The notes below the pieces were generated by a model, which searched no databases, was not told the origin of the DNA, and saw only the letters and a program-made list of their open reading frames with translations. From assembly GCA_019914945.1 (NCBI GenBank), contig CM034100.1, positions 819,209 to 883,208 on the forward strand: 64,000 nucleotides of DNA. The letters run 5' to 3'. Numbering within the stretch: position 1 is the stretch's first letter; every line of letters begins with the position of its first letter. The stretch is from Typha latifolia. Its lineage: Eukaryota > Streptophyta > Magnoliopsida > Poales > Typhaceae. The position numbers were made by a program, and so were the translations under genes. Positions 11,661-22,516 of this stretch are shown one piece after another.

Positions 11661-12873
11661 GTAAGCGAAAACCCTAATCCTAGTAATTTCGTGCGTGTCT
11701 CTCCTTGTGGATCTGGCTTTCGTTGGATTGAGGGCGTTTGAGATTTTGCTACAGCATTTTTATGATGCGGAAAGAGAACGTAATGTCGTATGATATGATT
11801 TCGCTTAGTTGATGGTATATTGATCCTCTATTAGGGTTTCTGGTAACTATCCTTTTGATAGATTTATTGTTTCGGGCAATCGGTTTGTTGGGGCTTGTTC
11901 TCGGAATTGGAGTTGCAACTCGCAAGTATGTTTAATTTCTCTGAGTTCTTTATCTGTCTACTAATTCCGTAAAAGATTTTTTTTTCTTCAAATATTTGTT
12001 TAAGGTTGGATTTCGGTGATTTTTTTTCTTTTACGAAAGATCAACATATATATTTTTTTTCTTCAAATATCTATTGTTTCGGGCAATCGGTTTGTTGGGG
12101 CTTGTTCTCGGAATTGGAGTTGCAACTCGCAAGTATGTTTAATTTCTCTGAGTTCTTTATCTGTCTACTAATTCGGTAAAAGATATTTTTTTTTCTTCAA
12201 ATATTTGTTTAAGGTTGGATTTCGGTGATTTTTTTTCTTTTACGAAAGATCAACATAGATTTTGAATGATTTGACGTAACATATGTTCATATTCGGGTGA
12301 TTGATATTTGATGTAATCCACTACCTTTAAGATGATGAATAAGTTGGAACTGTTATTGAGTATTTGGTTTTAATTCTATTCTCATTTGCTTGTGACTGAT
12401 GGTTGTATCAGTTTGTTGATGTTAGGATAGTTCTGTATGTAACTTCCCGCAGTCCGAATGATTGTACTGTTCCAATTTTTTTTATGTGCGGACAATGTTC
12501 ATTGAGCAATATGTTGCTTTGCTATTCTTTATCAGTGAATTGAAGAATGCATTTGCTTAAACATTAGCAGCCAAGAAATTTTTATGTGCGGACAATGTTT
12601 ATTTCTTGTATAATTTATGATCAACTGATACAGGCATCTAATTTCCTTTGCCAAAAGGGATGTACTTTATTGAAATTCCAGAGATACTAGCAGTTCATGA
12701 CATAATTCAAATAATTATGGAAGTGCTTCATGGGCAATCATTTATTGTCCTTATATGTTGGAAGATAATGTACTTCTAAAATTTACTGCTCTTTGTCATC
12801 CAGTTGTACATTTTTTGGTATTTACTCTAACTTGATTTTTTTTGACATAGTACTGTCTGCATACTTGCTGCAG
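11661..12873 (+). other. Leader (5' UTR) intron of the DUF1218 gene
   Basis: The donor GAGAG|GTAAGCG (intron from 11661) and acceptor TTGCTGCAG (ending 12873) delimit a T-rich intron of about 1.2 kb. It ends 40 bases before the start codon. The AAACCCTAA stretch just inside the donor and the high T content are typical of plant leader introns, some of which enhance expression. The intron is inferred from signals only. Confidence 0.65.
11866..12257. repeat. Tandem duplication (~184 bp, period 207) inside the leader intron
   Basis: The block starting ATTGTTTCGGGCAATCGG at 11866 and running to about 12048 recurs at 12073-12257. It shows only a few differences, mostly in T-run lengths and single bases such as AATTCC versus AATTCG. 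The copies are separated by a T-rich join. The near identity indicates a fairly recent duplication. Confidence 0.95.
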
Positions 12874-12913
12874 GGGCTCTGTTTGATTTCTGCCTATTTA
12901 TCTTGCTAAAGAA

Positions 12914-14698
12914 ATGGCTTTAAGTGCTACTTCAAAATTTGCTCTTGCTGTGGCTTTCTTTGGATCACTGGCTTTCATATTTGGTGTAGTCGCAGAAAAT
13001 AAAAAGGTTGTATCTTTATCTCTGTCTCACTGATGTAGAAAAAATATCTTAAATTTGAGCTTTTATTCTGTAGGTCTATGTTTACAATTTGCTTTTATAC
13101 GGTCTGCTCGTCCAGCAAAAGATTCCCTTCTATTGGCTTAATAAATGTAAATGATTTGATAGTCTGAACTCTGAACCTTTCAAGTGAATACATACTCATT
13201 TCCTGTTTATTTAACTGTACTGTTCTGTGTCATCCTCCCTATGTGGGGGTAGCAAGCTGTCAGCAGCAGTAGGAGATGATATTGAGCAATTGGAGAGATA
13301 AATGAAACAATTTTCTTTACAGTGCAACGTCAACCTAATGCCATCACTGTGGATTGAGTAAGAAAACTTAAGAGCTTTATTTTTCCTTGACTTATCCCTC
13401 CTACTACGCATTTATTAACTTGATTGAAATATAACCTATCCCTTGTTTATGTTTTGTCTTGTTGGGAAATAGAAACTATCTCAGATGATGAAATAATATG
13501 TTTTTGGTAGTGCTGTGTAATTGACTTCTTTAATCAGCATGGTTTTTTTTTCTTATGCATTCTGGTGTTAAACAATGAATTAGAGGAACTTTTTTTTTCT
13601 GGTGTGTTTTGTCCTCTATTTTGTCACTTCATGATTCAGTTGCTTCCGTGTTGATGCAGCCTCCATTTGGAACTCCAATTAAAGGAAAAGACGTTGTCAT
13701 CTGCAAGTTCCCAAGTGACCCAACTATTGCACTGGGAAGTTTCTCTGTTGTGGCACTAGTTATAGCTGCTGTTATAGGACATCTTGCTGTTTTCTTTCCT
13801 TACAAAGGCAAATCTGTTCCACATGAAGCGTTGTTTCGAAGCACCTCCTTGGTCGTATTCTTTATTGTTGCCGAGTAAGTCTTATTCAGCCTTTAATGAA
13901 TCCAAGTAGAATTTTGAGTACTAATGCTGGCCTATCTATTACTTAAATGCAAAACAGGAGAAGCTGAATGTAAATTGCCAACAAGTTGGTTAGATGAATA
14001 ATGTATTCTTTTAAGTTGTTACCACTTCACTGTGGCGCATAACTTTCAGGCTTTAGCATTTGGAGAAGTTACCAGTTTGAAAAGTGTGCATTTTGGTTTA
14101 GGACATTGCCTAGTCCATCTCCTCATTTGACATAATCTATCACATGCCATATTTTGCTCGTCTCTCTTCCCATATCTTCTCTCTTTCACATGTATGCTTG
14201 CACCTGTGCAGTATGAAACCCTTTCCTCATTATACATTGGTAATGAAATTAACTTTAATGATCTTGTCATTTTCATCCTAATGTTTCAGATTTCATAGTT
14301 GCAGTCACCGTTGTGTTCTTGCTCTCTGATGATGATTAGTTAAAAACCTTATTTTACTCTAAATGATTATTTATTTCTTTCTGATTGACATTGTTTGTGA
14401 AATCAGGGTTGTCTCAGTTCTAGCCCTGGGGATGATGATGTGGGCAACTATCACTGAGGGCCTTCATCGCTCTCATAATGTTCACCACAATCTAGAGACA
14501 CAGTGCCCCACTGCCAAGACTGGCCTCTTTGGTGGTGCTGCCTTTCTGGCTCTTGATGCAGCTCTCTTCTGGCTTGTGTGCGAGATGTTGACTCTTAATG
14601 CAAGAGCTGACTACTTGGATGAGGATGATCCTAAAGGTGAATATGGCCATGTTTATGCCGCTGATTTAGATCCTAATGGGTCCGGCGTCAAGGTCTAA
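12914..14698 (+). CDS. DUF1218 family membrane protein (MWL/VCC-like)
   Basis: Three exons, 12914-13006, 13660-13874 and 14407-14698, joined with canonical GT-AG introns, give 199 residues. The N-terminal hydrophobic segment (ALAVAFFGSLAFIFGVV) is a signal anchor. Three further membrane segments follow, one in exon 2 and two in exon 3, with conserved family stretches VICKFPSDPTIALG, PYKGKSVP, HNLETQCPTAKTGL and WLVCEML. The DUF1218 family includes MODIFYING WALL LIGNIN-1/2 and VASCULATURE COMPLEXITY AND CONNECTIVITY. Those are endomembrane or plasma-membrane proteins linked to lignin content and vein patterning, with no known catalytic activity. The acidic tail (YLDEDDPKGEYGH) is cytosolic or lumenal. 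The specific role of this member is unknown. The leader intron carries a tandem duplication. Confidence 0.92.
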
Positions 14699-15522
14699 CT
14701 GAAAAGGGGGAAAAGGGAACTCAATATTAGATATCTTTGCCAACTACTTGCACTAGTTCATTATATGGATTTAGTCGTCCTGTTATGTATATAAATCAAT
14801 GCATCTTGTGTGAAGTCATAAACATTGTGTTTGCAATATACTTTGCACCACTTTATGATAGTCATCTCTTTTCTTTTTCTAATTCTGAATCTGCCAACTG
14901 AAGTTCTACTTATTCATATACGTGATCTGCTTATATCCTTCACATTGTAAGCGAATGCCTCGAAGTTCTTGCATCAACCAATCAGAAGGTTCAGTTTTCA
15001 GTTGTTTAATTGACTTCTACTAGCTAAGAAGTCTCACAGATCTTTATTCTCTGTTGAAAAGAAGAGGTCAATTGCAGACCAAATATATCATAAATAATCA
15101 AATGAGAAACATGGGCTGCTGTAAATTTCCTGGACTAGTACTAAACGCATGAAGCTATTTCATTAGAAAAAAAAACATGTTCCAGTTTTCCAAATGTGAT
15201 GTTCAATCTTGTCAATACCACGACGCAGGTCAAAAGCCAAATAGAACTATGACCACAACAATGTATTTGAACCGATAAAGCTCAAGATTGAAGATGTCCA
15301 TGTAAGTCCACATAAAGGCTTTATTTATACATGTTTTCTGGTTCTTCCATTACAGTTCATACTGAAGAAAATTTAGTCTTACGAGAATATTAACATCATT
15401 CCAGATGACCAAATTATCTGCATTTCTGCAGACATACATAGTAAGAGACACGAAGAAAGACTATCCATCAGGTTACCCAAAGGAGCAAATTTAGCTTGAT
15501 CTAGAAGGAGATGGAGAACTGA
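14699..15522. other. Tail-to-tail spacer between DUF1218 and GSTL genes
   Basis: The 3' UTRs of two convergent genes and the DNA between them, 824 bp. No further gene seen. Confidence 0.6.
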
Positions 15523-18500
15523 TCAAGCGATCTGCAAAATTGAAAAAAAAAATCTAGCTTAATAAGTGAGACATATCTGAGTTGTGTAAACATGAATATA
15601 AAACACAAAGCTAAGTTGTCGAAATACTTTACCCCAAATTTATTCTTAATGACAGCCAGTAGCTCTTGTGGATCACGTACTGTTTGTGCATAGGCATCAA
15701 TCTTGTTCAACTCCTAAAAAAAATTTACTTCAATTAAAAGATAGCAACTGATAAATAGAACGAGAAGAAGATTAAATGTATATTACAGTGTGTTAAAAAC
15801 TGCAAGTTGAAGGCCTACAGGCGGTATATAGAAATGAATGAACTAGGCCATGAAATATCACCATCTATTCCGATTCAAAACAATATGGTGTCAACCTGAC
15901 ATCAACACTCTTGGTGTAGAATTAAAATGTTAACCTAGGAAAATTTAGGAAAGATATATGTTTGCCATGAATTTTACCAGGCAGTTGGCTGGTAGGACTA
16001 ACCAACCACCTTAGTGGTAATAGAATCTACTCATGCAACAAGGGGGGAACAATCCTAGTTCCACTAGACATTCGGGCCTATAACAAATTTTTTTTGAAAA
16101 AGTGGAAGAACAGATTAGGACATTTTTTAGTTAAGGTAAAGAATTAATTGAATCAATCATAGGAGGATGTCAGAAGTGGTGACTTCAAGATTGGAAGTTA
16201 TGGAGGATATGTGGAAGATAGAGTTAGATAAAGGGCACACAAGGGATGTTCAATACTTGGGCTTGCCTTTGGTGATGCATAAAATGGAAAAGACTGAATA
16301 TAACATACTTTTAAATTATAAGCATCTAGACTAGGTATGAAATTCTAAATACCTCAATCCACAGTGACAGCTTGGGCCTGCCTTTGGTGATGTCATAACC
16401 TTTTATATCAGAAAAGAAAATCTGAAACCTTTCGATAAACGGAGCATAGGCAATGTCCACCTAGTACTTACATTTGGGTCAGTACTCAAAATTTAGATTA
16501 TAAAGAAAACAGTAAGAGAACATGATTTTATACTTATCCTCATTCCCTATGTCAAGATTCTTATCAATGATGTTGAAAGAAACAGCATAACAGATGATTA
16601 TCAGGAAAGCTTGACAACCATCAGAATATAAAGCTGAATAATTTTGCTTAAGGTCTTACATAAAGCATTATATAAGCATCAATTGCAGATTTAGCAATTT
16701 TATTTGGCAAGCTCTATAGCTAACTCTCAGTGACTAGAAAAGGATTTCATAAGTTGATTGATATCATGTAGAATACTACTTAGGTCTTAAAGACTCAGGA
16801 AATTAAATATTTAAACGGAAACCTGTATGCATACAAGAATTATAATGTGTATTATGAGAACAATTGGAAAGACATTTAATTGCCAAAGGTACATAAGTTT
16901 CCAACCAACTCCTATAGTAAGCATACCAACGTGTACAATAAAGAGAAAACAGAGTAATACCAAAATATAGTTAAATATTCACCAATAAAGGAAATGTCAA
17001 GCATCTTTCATAATGATTAAAGACTAATCACAGCATAAGCATGGTGATATACAATTTTACACAATTAAAAATAAGGCAGACAAGAAAAAAGAAAAACAAG
17101 AACTGCATATCTTTTGGTGCATTTATTCTAAAGCTTGCATAGTCAATCAAGGTGGAGCTAGTCGTTTATTAAGCAAACAGTTGGTGGAATATATTCTTCA
17201 AGTGTTGCTTCTTCAGATAACATTTCGTTATTTACTAGATATTACCAAAGCTGAGCCTGTTAACTGGGTAACAGTAATCAGATCTAATATATCTAGTATT
17301 CCACCAACTGATGCAATATCTAAACATAGTATGATGCTACAATGCCATCCTTAACACTAACACATAAAGGTACATAAGTTTTGTTACTTAACCACGGCTT
17401 GATAAGTTTGTCCCATGTATAATTGTCAGAGTTCAAATATCTACTCCATTCTAATCACAAGGATATAGGGGTGTGTCAAGCAAAAAAATCAAAATTACTT
17501 ACTAGACTGAACTGCCCAAGGAAGAAAGGTCCATCATCAAATTTCAGAAGTGCATCTTCTACTTTATCAAAGGCAGCAACTGCAGAAAAGGGCTTAACCA
17601 AATCAGTGCATGATGGTTAGACTACGAATTCTTCTTGCAAACAAAGTGCAGATTAATAAGAGTTTGCTCTCACCAACTGTGTCATCCACATCTCCCTTAG
17701 AAGGTAATGCTTTGAATATGACTTGGATGAAGGAATCACTGTAAGCAAACAGCTCCTCTGCAAACTGACGCTTTGCTGGATCCTAACATATCCTCAGACA
17801 TGTCAAATGATTGAATAATGCAGAGGTGACTTCAACCTACACAAACATCAATTATGTCTTACTTCGGGAAGCAGCACGGGACCTTCAAAATTAGAATCTA
17901 TATACTTGATCAAATCCAGACTTTCTCCTTTGACTTCATTATTATGTTCCAAAGCAGGTACCTGATAAGAATTTTCCCATCCATGTTATGTGCAGAAACA
18001 TGACTAAGAACCATTTTTTTTAAGTAGCATCATGTTAGCTAAGTAAACACGTCAAATATTGCTAAACTAAGTCAACAAGCATCGCCTACCCAAGGATGTA
18101 GTCTCCTGAAGCACGAACTGATAAAAAATAAACAATGACAAATCTGCTAACAGGTAAGTGACTCAACTTAATCAAACTATCTGCAACAGTATTCTACTTG
18201 CTTGTGGAGTATCTAACAGATTTTTAAATCCCTACAGTAACAACTGTTTAATACTGCTAATTGTGGGGCAATTTGTCCTTCTCAGATGATATATACAGCA
18301 TCGTCTGCCATTACTTTATACAACCATTTGAACTGGTAAAAAAGCATGTAATTTCCTTTTCCCAGGTCAGCAGTTTCTTCAAAATATTAAACTCCATTTG
18401 GTCTGAATAATTATGCTCGTGGCATATTCAAATTCAGATTCATAAATACTACTCTTTTTCCTCCAAAGGGACAATAGGCAATCAAGAGAAATAGATGACA

Positions 18501-19468
18501 TGATATTAACCAAACAATTGGGTATAAGGTGACGCTAATACGATCACCTCTACACCGATCAAGGAAGGTCATTTGCTAAAAATTACATTGGCGCACTAGA
18601 TGAGATTGATCACATGACATGGAAGTTAATTTACCTTATTTGGGGGGTAAACCTTCTCCTTGTACCATGCAGGCCGATTTTGCAAATCAATTGGGACCAA
18701 TTTAATCTTTTCCTGCAGCCCCTGTTTCACAAGAATAGACAATTTATTACAATTACTTGCCTCAATTTGTACAGAAAAGCTAAAATGCTAGACATCCTAG
18801 AAGAGTAACAACTACAGAAATAATCAATGATGGACCAAAATAATATCTGAGAGTTTAACTTGACCTAGAAAAGCAAATGCATAGTGCACATAAACCTAAA
18901 GAATTAGGATACCTTGTAGTTTCTCGCAATCCAAGTCCGCTGCGCATATGGGCATATGTAGGATGTGTACAACCTTCAAAATTAACAAAGAAAAAAAGAC
19001 AGAAATTAAAGCTAAAAAAGGAGAAAATTCGGATCTAAATAAAACAATGAGTTCGTTATATTAATTACCTGGTGGTGCCATCAAACAGATTGGGTGGTTC
19101 AGCAGTAGAATCGAGAGAAGGGGGAAGGATCTCCATAAATCTATACCAAACAAGATCACAATTAGAAACAGGACTAAGTACATTTAGACCAAAATTACAT
19201 CTAGAAACAGGAACTACTCCAGAAATATCAAAGCTCGAGGATCAAATCTTGCCAATAGAGAAGGAGAGAAACAAAGTAAAACATCACCGACACTCAAGAT
19301 TGAAAGTTGGGACCGAAACCTCGATCGATATAGTGATATCGTTCTTAAATCTTGAGCGAAATACGATCAAATTACTTGGAAATCCCACAGTTGAGAGATA
19401 AAAATTGACACGAAATGGGTTTAGAAACACGGGAGGTCCAGAAATTACCCAGGCGCTGTACTTGCCAT
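15523..19468 (-). CDS. GSTL: Lambda-class glutathione S-transferase (GSTL, In2-1 type)
   Basis: Cysteine-type plant GST that acts as a thiol transferase and reduces glutathionylated flavonols or other small molecules in cytosol or plastid. Ten exons give 240 residues: 19468-19449, 19140-19069, 18973-18913, 18721-18635, 17961-17863, 17782-17674, 17579-17503, 16460-16353, 15713-15633 and 15531-15523. The thioredoxin-fold domain has LFDGTTRLYTSYICPYAQRTW, where Cys of CPYAQ is the catalytic residue. Glutathione-binding VPALEH and GESLDLIKYID follow. The all-helical domain has KFDDGPFFLGQFSLVDIAY, GRPKLSLWIE and NKIDAYAQT. The first coding exon is only 20 nt (MASTAPG). Translation could instead begin at the Met of exon 2 (19136). 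The last coding exon is 9 nt (Ile-Ala-stop). All joins keep frame. Confidence 0.93.
16179..16332 (+). mobile_element. Possible LINE reverse-transcriptase fragment in a GSTL intron
   Basis: A short plus-strand stretch reads VQYLGLPLVMHKMEKTEYN in the long GSTL intron. YLGLPL followed by a basic segment resembles the region after the catalytic motifs of plant non-LTR (LINE) reverse transcriptases. It spans only about 50 codons, with no catalytic YADD motif visible and no poly(A) tail or target-site duplication that I can see. It is therefore at most a decayed fragment. Confidence 0.35.
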
Positions 19469-19679
19469 CCCTGGATCGTATGACTGCACGGAAGTGTACA
19501 CGTGGTTCCTAGCCACGTGGAAAAGTTCAACTTCACCTACGTCGTCGAATGCACTAGCTTATTAGGCGTTCACATCCATGTGTATTTTTTTTTTCCAAGA
19601 GAAATGATGTATAGTTGGAGAAGTTTAGTTCGGCTCGACTCGAGCACAACTCTATAAGGCTCCAACTCAGCTCCTCAAC

Positions 19680-20080
19680 TCGTGGGCTGAATGGGCTCGA
19701 GACTAGAGAGGATCGCCATCGGTGTTGTCTCGGTGGTGAAGATGGGATTTCGGTGGAGACTAGAGCAGATCGTCATTGGTGCCTCGGTGGTGAAGATGAA
19801 GATGAAGATAGTCGTCTCGATGTCGCCTTGGTGGTAAATATGAGGTTTTAGTGGAGACTAGAAAGGGTCACCAATGGTGCCTCGGTGGTGAAGAAGGATA
19901 TAGTCTCCGTCGGTGCCGTCTTGGTGGTAGAGATGGGATTTTAGTGCAGACTAGATAGAGTCGTTGCCGGTGCCTCGGTGGTGAAGATAAAGATGGTCGC
20001 CGTTGATAATTGGTGGAGAGTTGTGATCAATGAGGCGATAAAGATGGGGTTTTGGTGGAGACTAGAGAGGGTATGGGGTT
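19680..20080. repeat. Degenerate ~100-bp tandem repeat (minisatellite), about four copies
   Basis: The phrase GTGGAGACTAGA, or a one-base variant, recurs at about 19752, 19851, 19944 and 20055. Each unit also contains GGTGCCTCGGTGGTGAAGATG or a variant and a GGGATTTTAGTGG-type join. Unit length varies from about 93 to 111 bp and copies have diverged considerably. The whole array is more GC-rich than its flanks. Confidence 0.85.
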
Positions 20081-20203
20081 GGGGAACGTCCGGAGTCTAG
20101 CACCAATGAGGATGGGTCATAGGTTTGGGGAGAAACTAGGATTTTTTTCTTTATTTATAAAGATCATATTAATCGTTAGATTTCTGATTCAACAATTCTA
20201 AAT

Positions 20204-20205
<2 letters not shown>

Positions 20206-20234
<29 letters not shown>
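20206..20234. repeat. (TA)n microsatellite
   Basis: About fourteen TA units following the TTCTAAATCT stretch downstream of the minisatellite. Confidence 0.95.
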
Positions 20235-20237
<3 letters not shown>

Positions 20238-21412
20238 CCAAGCTCGTGAGCCTCACGAGCCCACATGCTTTTTTGACGGCCTAGTGTAGTATGATTTATA
20301 GAAGAGTGGATAAAATAACTCTTTGACATAAGCACCACATTTAGCCTATAATAAACAACATTATAAATAATAAAGGGTATCAATTCTCATGGCACACAAG
20401 AAAAATTAAGAGCGAAGCATAGCCTAGTTTTTTTTATCATTTATGAGCCCGAAGGCTAGATATGGGTTGGACAAAGGGCCAACGCTTCAAGCCATATACA
20501 TCGCCGAACAATTATTTTGAACCAAACGCCGCTGAGACCTACTCTAAGGCCCAAGCCGTTGCATTGTCAAGCTGTTCTTCTAAGCTAATCGCACTGTCGA
20601 GCCATCAACTGAATCGAGCCAAGCCACCAAATAATTTCTCTACAATATTATTTGGGGTTGGAGTTAAACTCATGTCTAAGATACCTACCAACTCTACTAA
20701 AGTTGGTTGGTAAAGCATAGCCTAGTTAATTCACAAAAGTATAGAGCCTCGAATCAGCATACATACTTTGTCAAACTAGTAAACCAAGATATGGTCTCAT
20801 AAATTCCCTAAGGAAGATTGAGAGCTCGCCAACCAAGAAGGGAAAATAAGCATAAATCTAAAACCATAAACTGCATCAAAGCCCAAACACAAAAGAAATA
20901 GCGCCCTCAAAATTCTCTACCAACAGAAGGATAGCAGAGAGACGAAGCGGTGCAGGAAATGGCACCTTAGCTTGGCACTGGCATTCTCCACAATATGGCG
21001 TTCAACTGTTTGGCCTGCAAGTGAGAAAAGGGAATAAAAGAAAAGCTTGGGTATTTTTTTTTTACATTTTTTATTGGTCTCATAAGATGCTGACCAATCT
21101 GAAGTATTAGTATAGGAGATTAGTTATAGGGGGCGTAAAATATTTCTCAAAAATCATATACGAACAATATCATAAGATGGACTACAAATAACTTGATTAA
21201 TCTCTTATTATCAAGCATTTTTGCAGTCGGAAAGTTCATGTTAGGCTGTTAGCAGTAAAATTGTCATGGTTATCCACATAACAAAACTGAAGAGTATCTC
21301 TCATGATATTATGAAGCAAGTGGAATGAACAAATGACAAGAAACTCGAGAGCAATCCAACAGTACATTCAACATCTTACTAGTGAACTAATTAATAAAAC
21401 AAAATATTAGCT

Positions 21413-21451
21413 AAGAAAAAGAAAAAGAAAAAGAAAAAGAAAAAGAAAAAA
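21413..21451. repeat. (GAAAAA)n microsatellite
   Basis: About six tandem copies of the hexamer GAAAAA in non-coding DNA beyond the TerC 3' end. Confidence 0.95.
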
Positions 21452-22516
21452 GTGGGGCTCTCGCAGATTTCTGTATTAGGGAAATGTACAATATGGCCTG
21501 TCCAAAACCAACTTGCAATGTTTCATTACACACTGAGATGGGAGGACCTGAAAAGTGAAAAGAACATAGAGCTCAGAATTAAGGCAGTGTTATGCAAATG
21601 GCCTTTTTAGATGAAATTAGGTGCGTAAGAAACTTTGGATTCACATCTGTCTTCACATGTTCTTCACAAGTTTCTTCCTTCTTTTGCGCGGTGACTCCCT
21701 TTCGATCCAGATAGATGCTTTGGCCCTAAAAGTATAATGAGGACCCGGAAAATCTAACAATCTCACAGACAAATGAGCTAATCTCAGTTTTGCAACTGTA
21801 AGTCCTCAGTAGAGCTTCTTTCTCCATCTAGATAAGCAAGGATCACATGCAATCCAGTGTGTGCTTGTTGAGAAAAGTTGTTGTTCTGATTTCCTGCCGA
21901 AGAAAATGGGAAAAAAGTGATATCAACAACTTAGACAAACTATGCAAGATATTACCTTAATGACATATGACTGTTCTTGCCAAAAGTTGACACAACCAAT
22001 TCGGTATTCCATAAAAATGGACAACTGTATAACTAAAGTTGGGGCCCAAAGGAAGCAAATATCTCAGCACAAGTGAGTTCATTGAAGTGGACTAGTGGAG
22101 AGAACACAGAATTGAGGGCCAAGGACTACAGATCATCAAACAAAAGGCACATCTATATGTATACAAGTATAGATACAAAAGCACACTGAGGCGATAAATG
22201 AAAAAACATTAATCTTCACTGGAAGATCCAAATGCCTTTTTGAGTATAAAAAAAAAAGGTCTATCAACATACTACCTGTGTGAATCTGCAAAATTTGCAA
22301 GAAGTTGCACACAAATGCTATTAAGCACCCTAAACAAGAGAGGGTTATGGTATCATCGATATTCTCCTGCTAGAGAAACTTAGTTAACAGATAAGATGAT
22401 AATACTAATTGGTAAAATAACAAATAAAAATATATGCTTACTGCAGCTTATGCGTGAATTGCATATATAAGAAGAATTACCTATATTCTCATAAAATTTC
22501 CCTTTCATTATCTCCT

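Larger units (their letters stand above)
19469..22516. other. Spacer between GSTL start and TerC stop, with repeats
   Basis: Contains the GSTL promoter, a degenerate minisatellite (19680-20080), a TA microsatellite, an AAAAAG array and, near the right end, the TerC 3' UTR. The ORFs here (for example 20462-20713) show no family resemblance and atypical composition. I see no gene. Confidence 0.6.

Noticed and set aside
20462..20713. 83-codon plus-strand ORF in the GSTL-TerC spacer
   Set aside because: No recognisable motif or splice context; composition resembles decayed repeat DNA.
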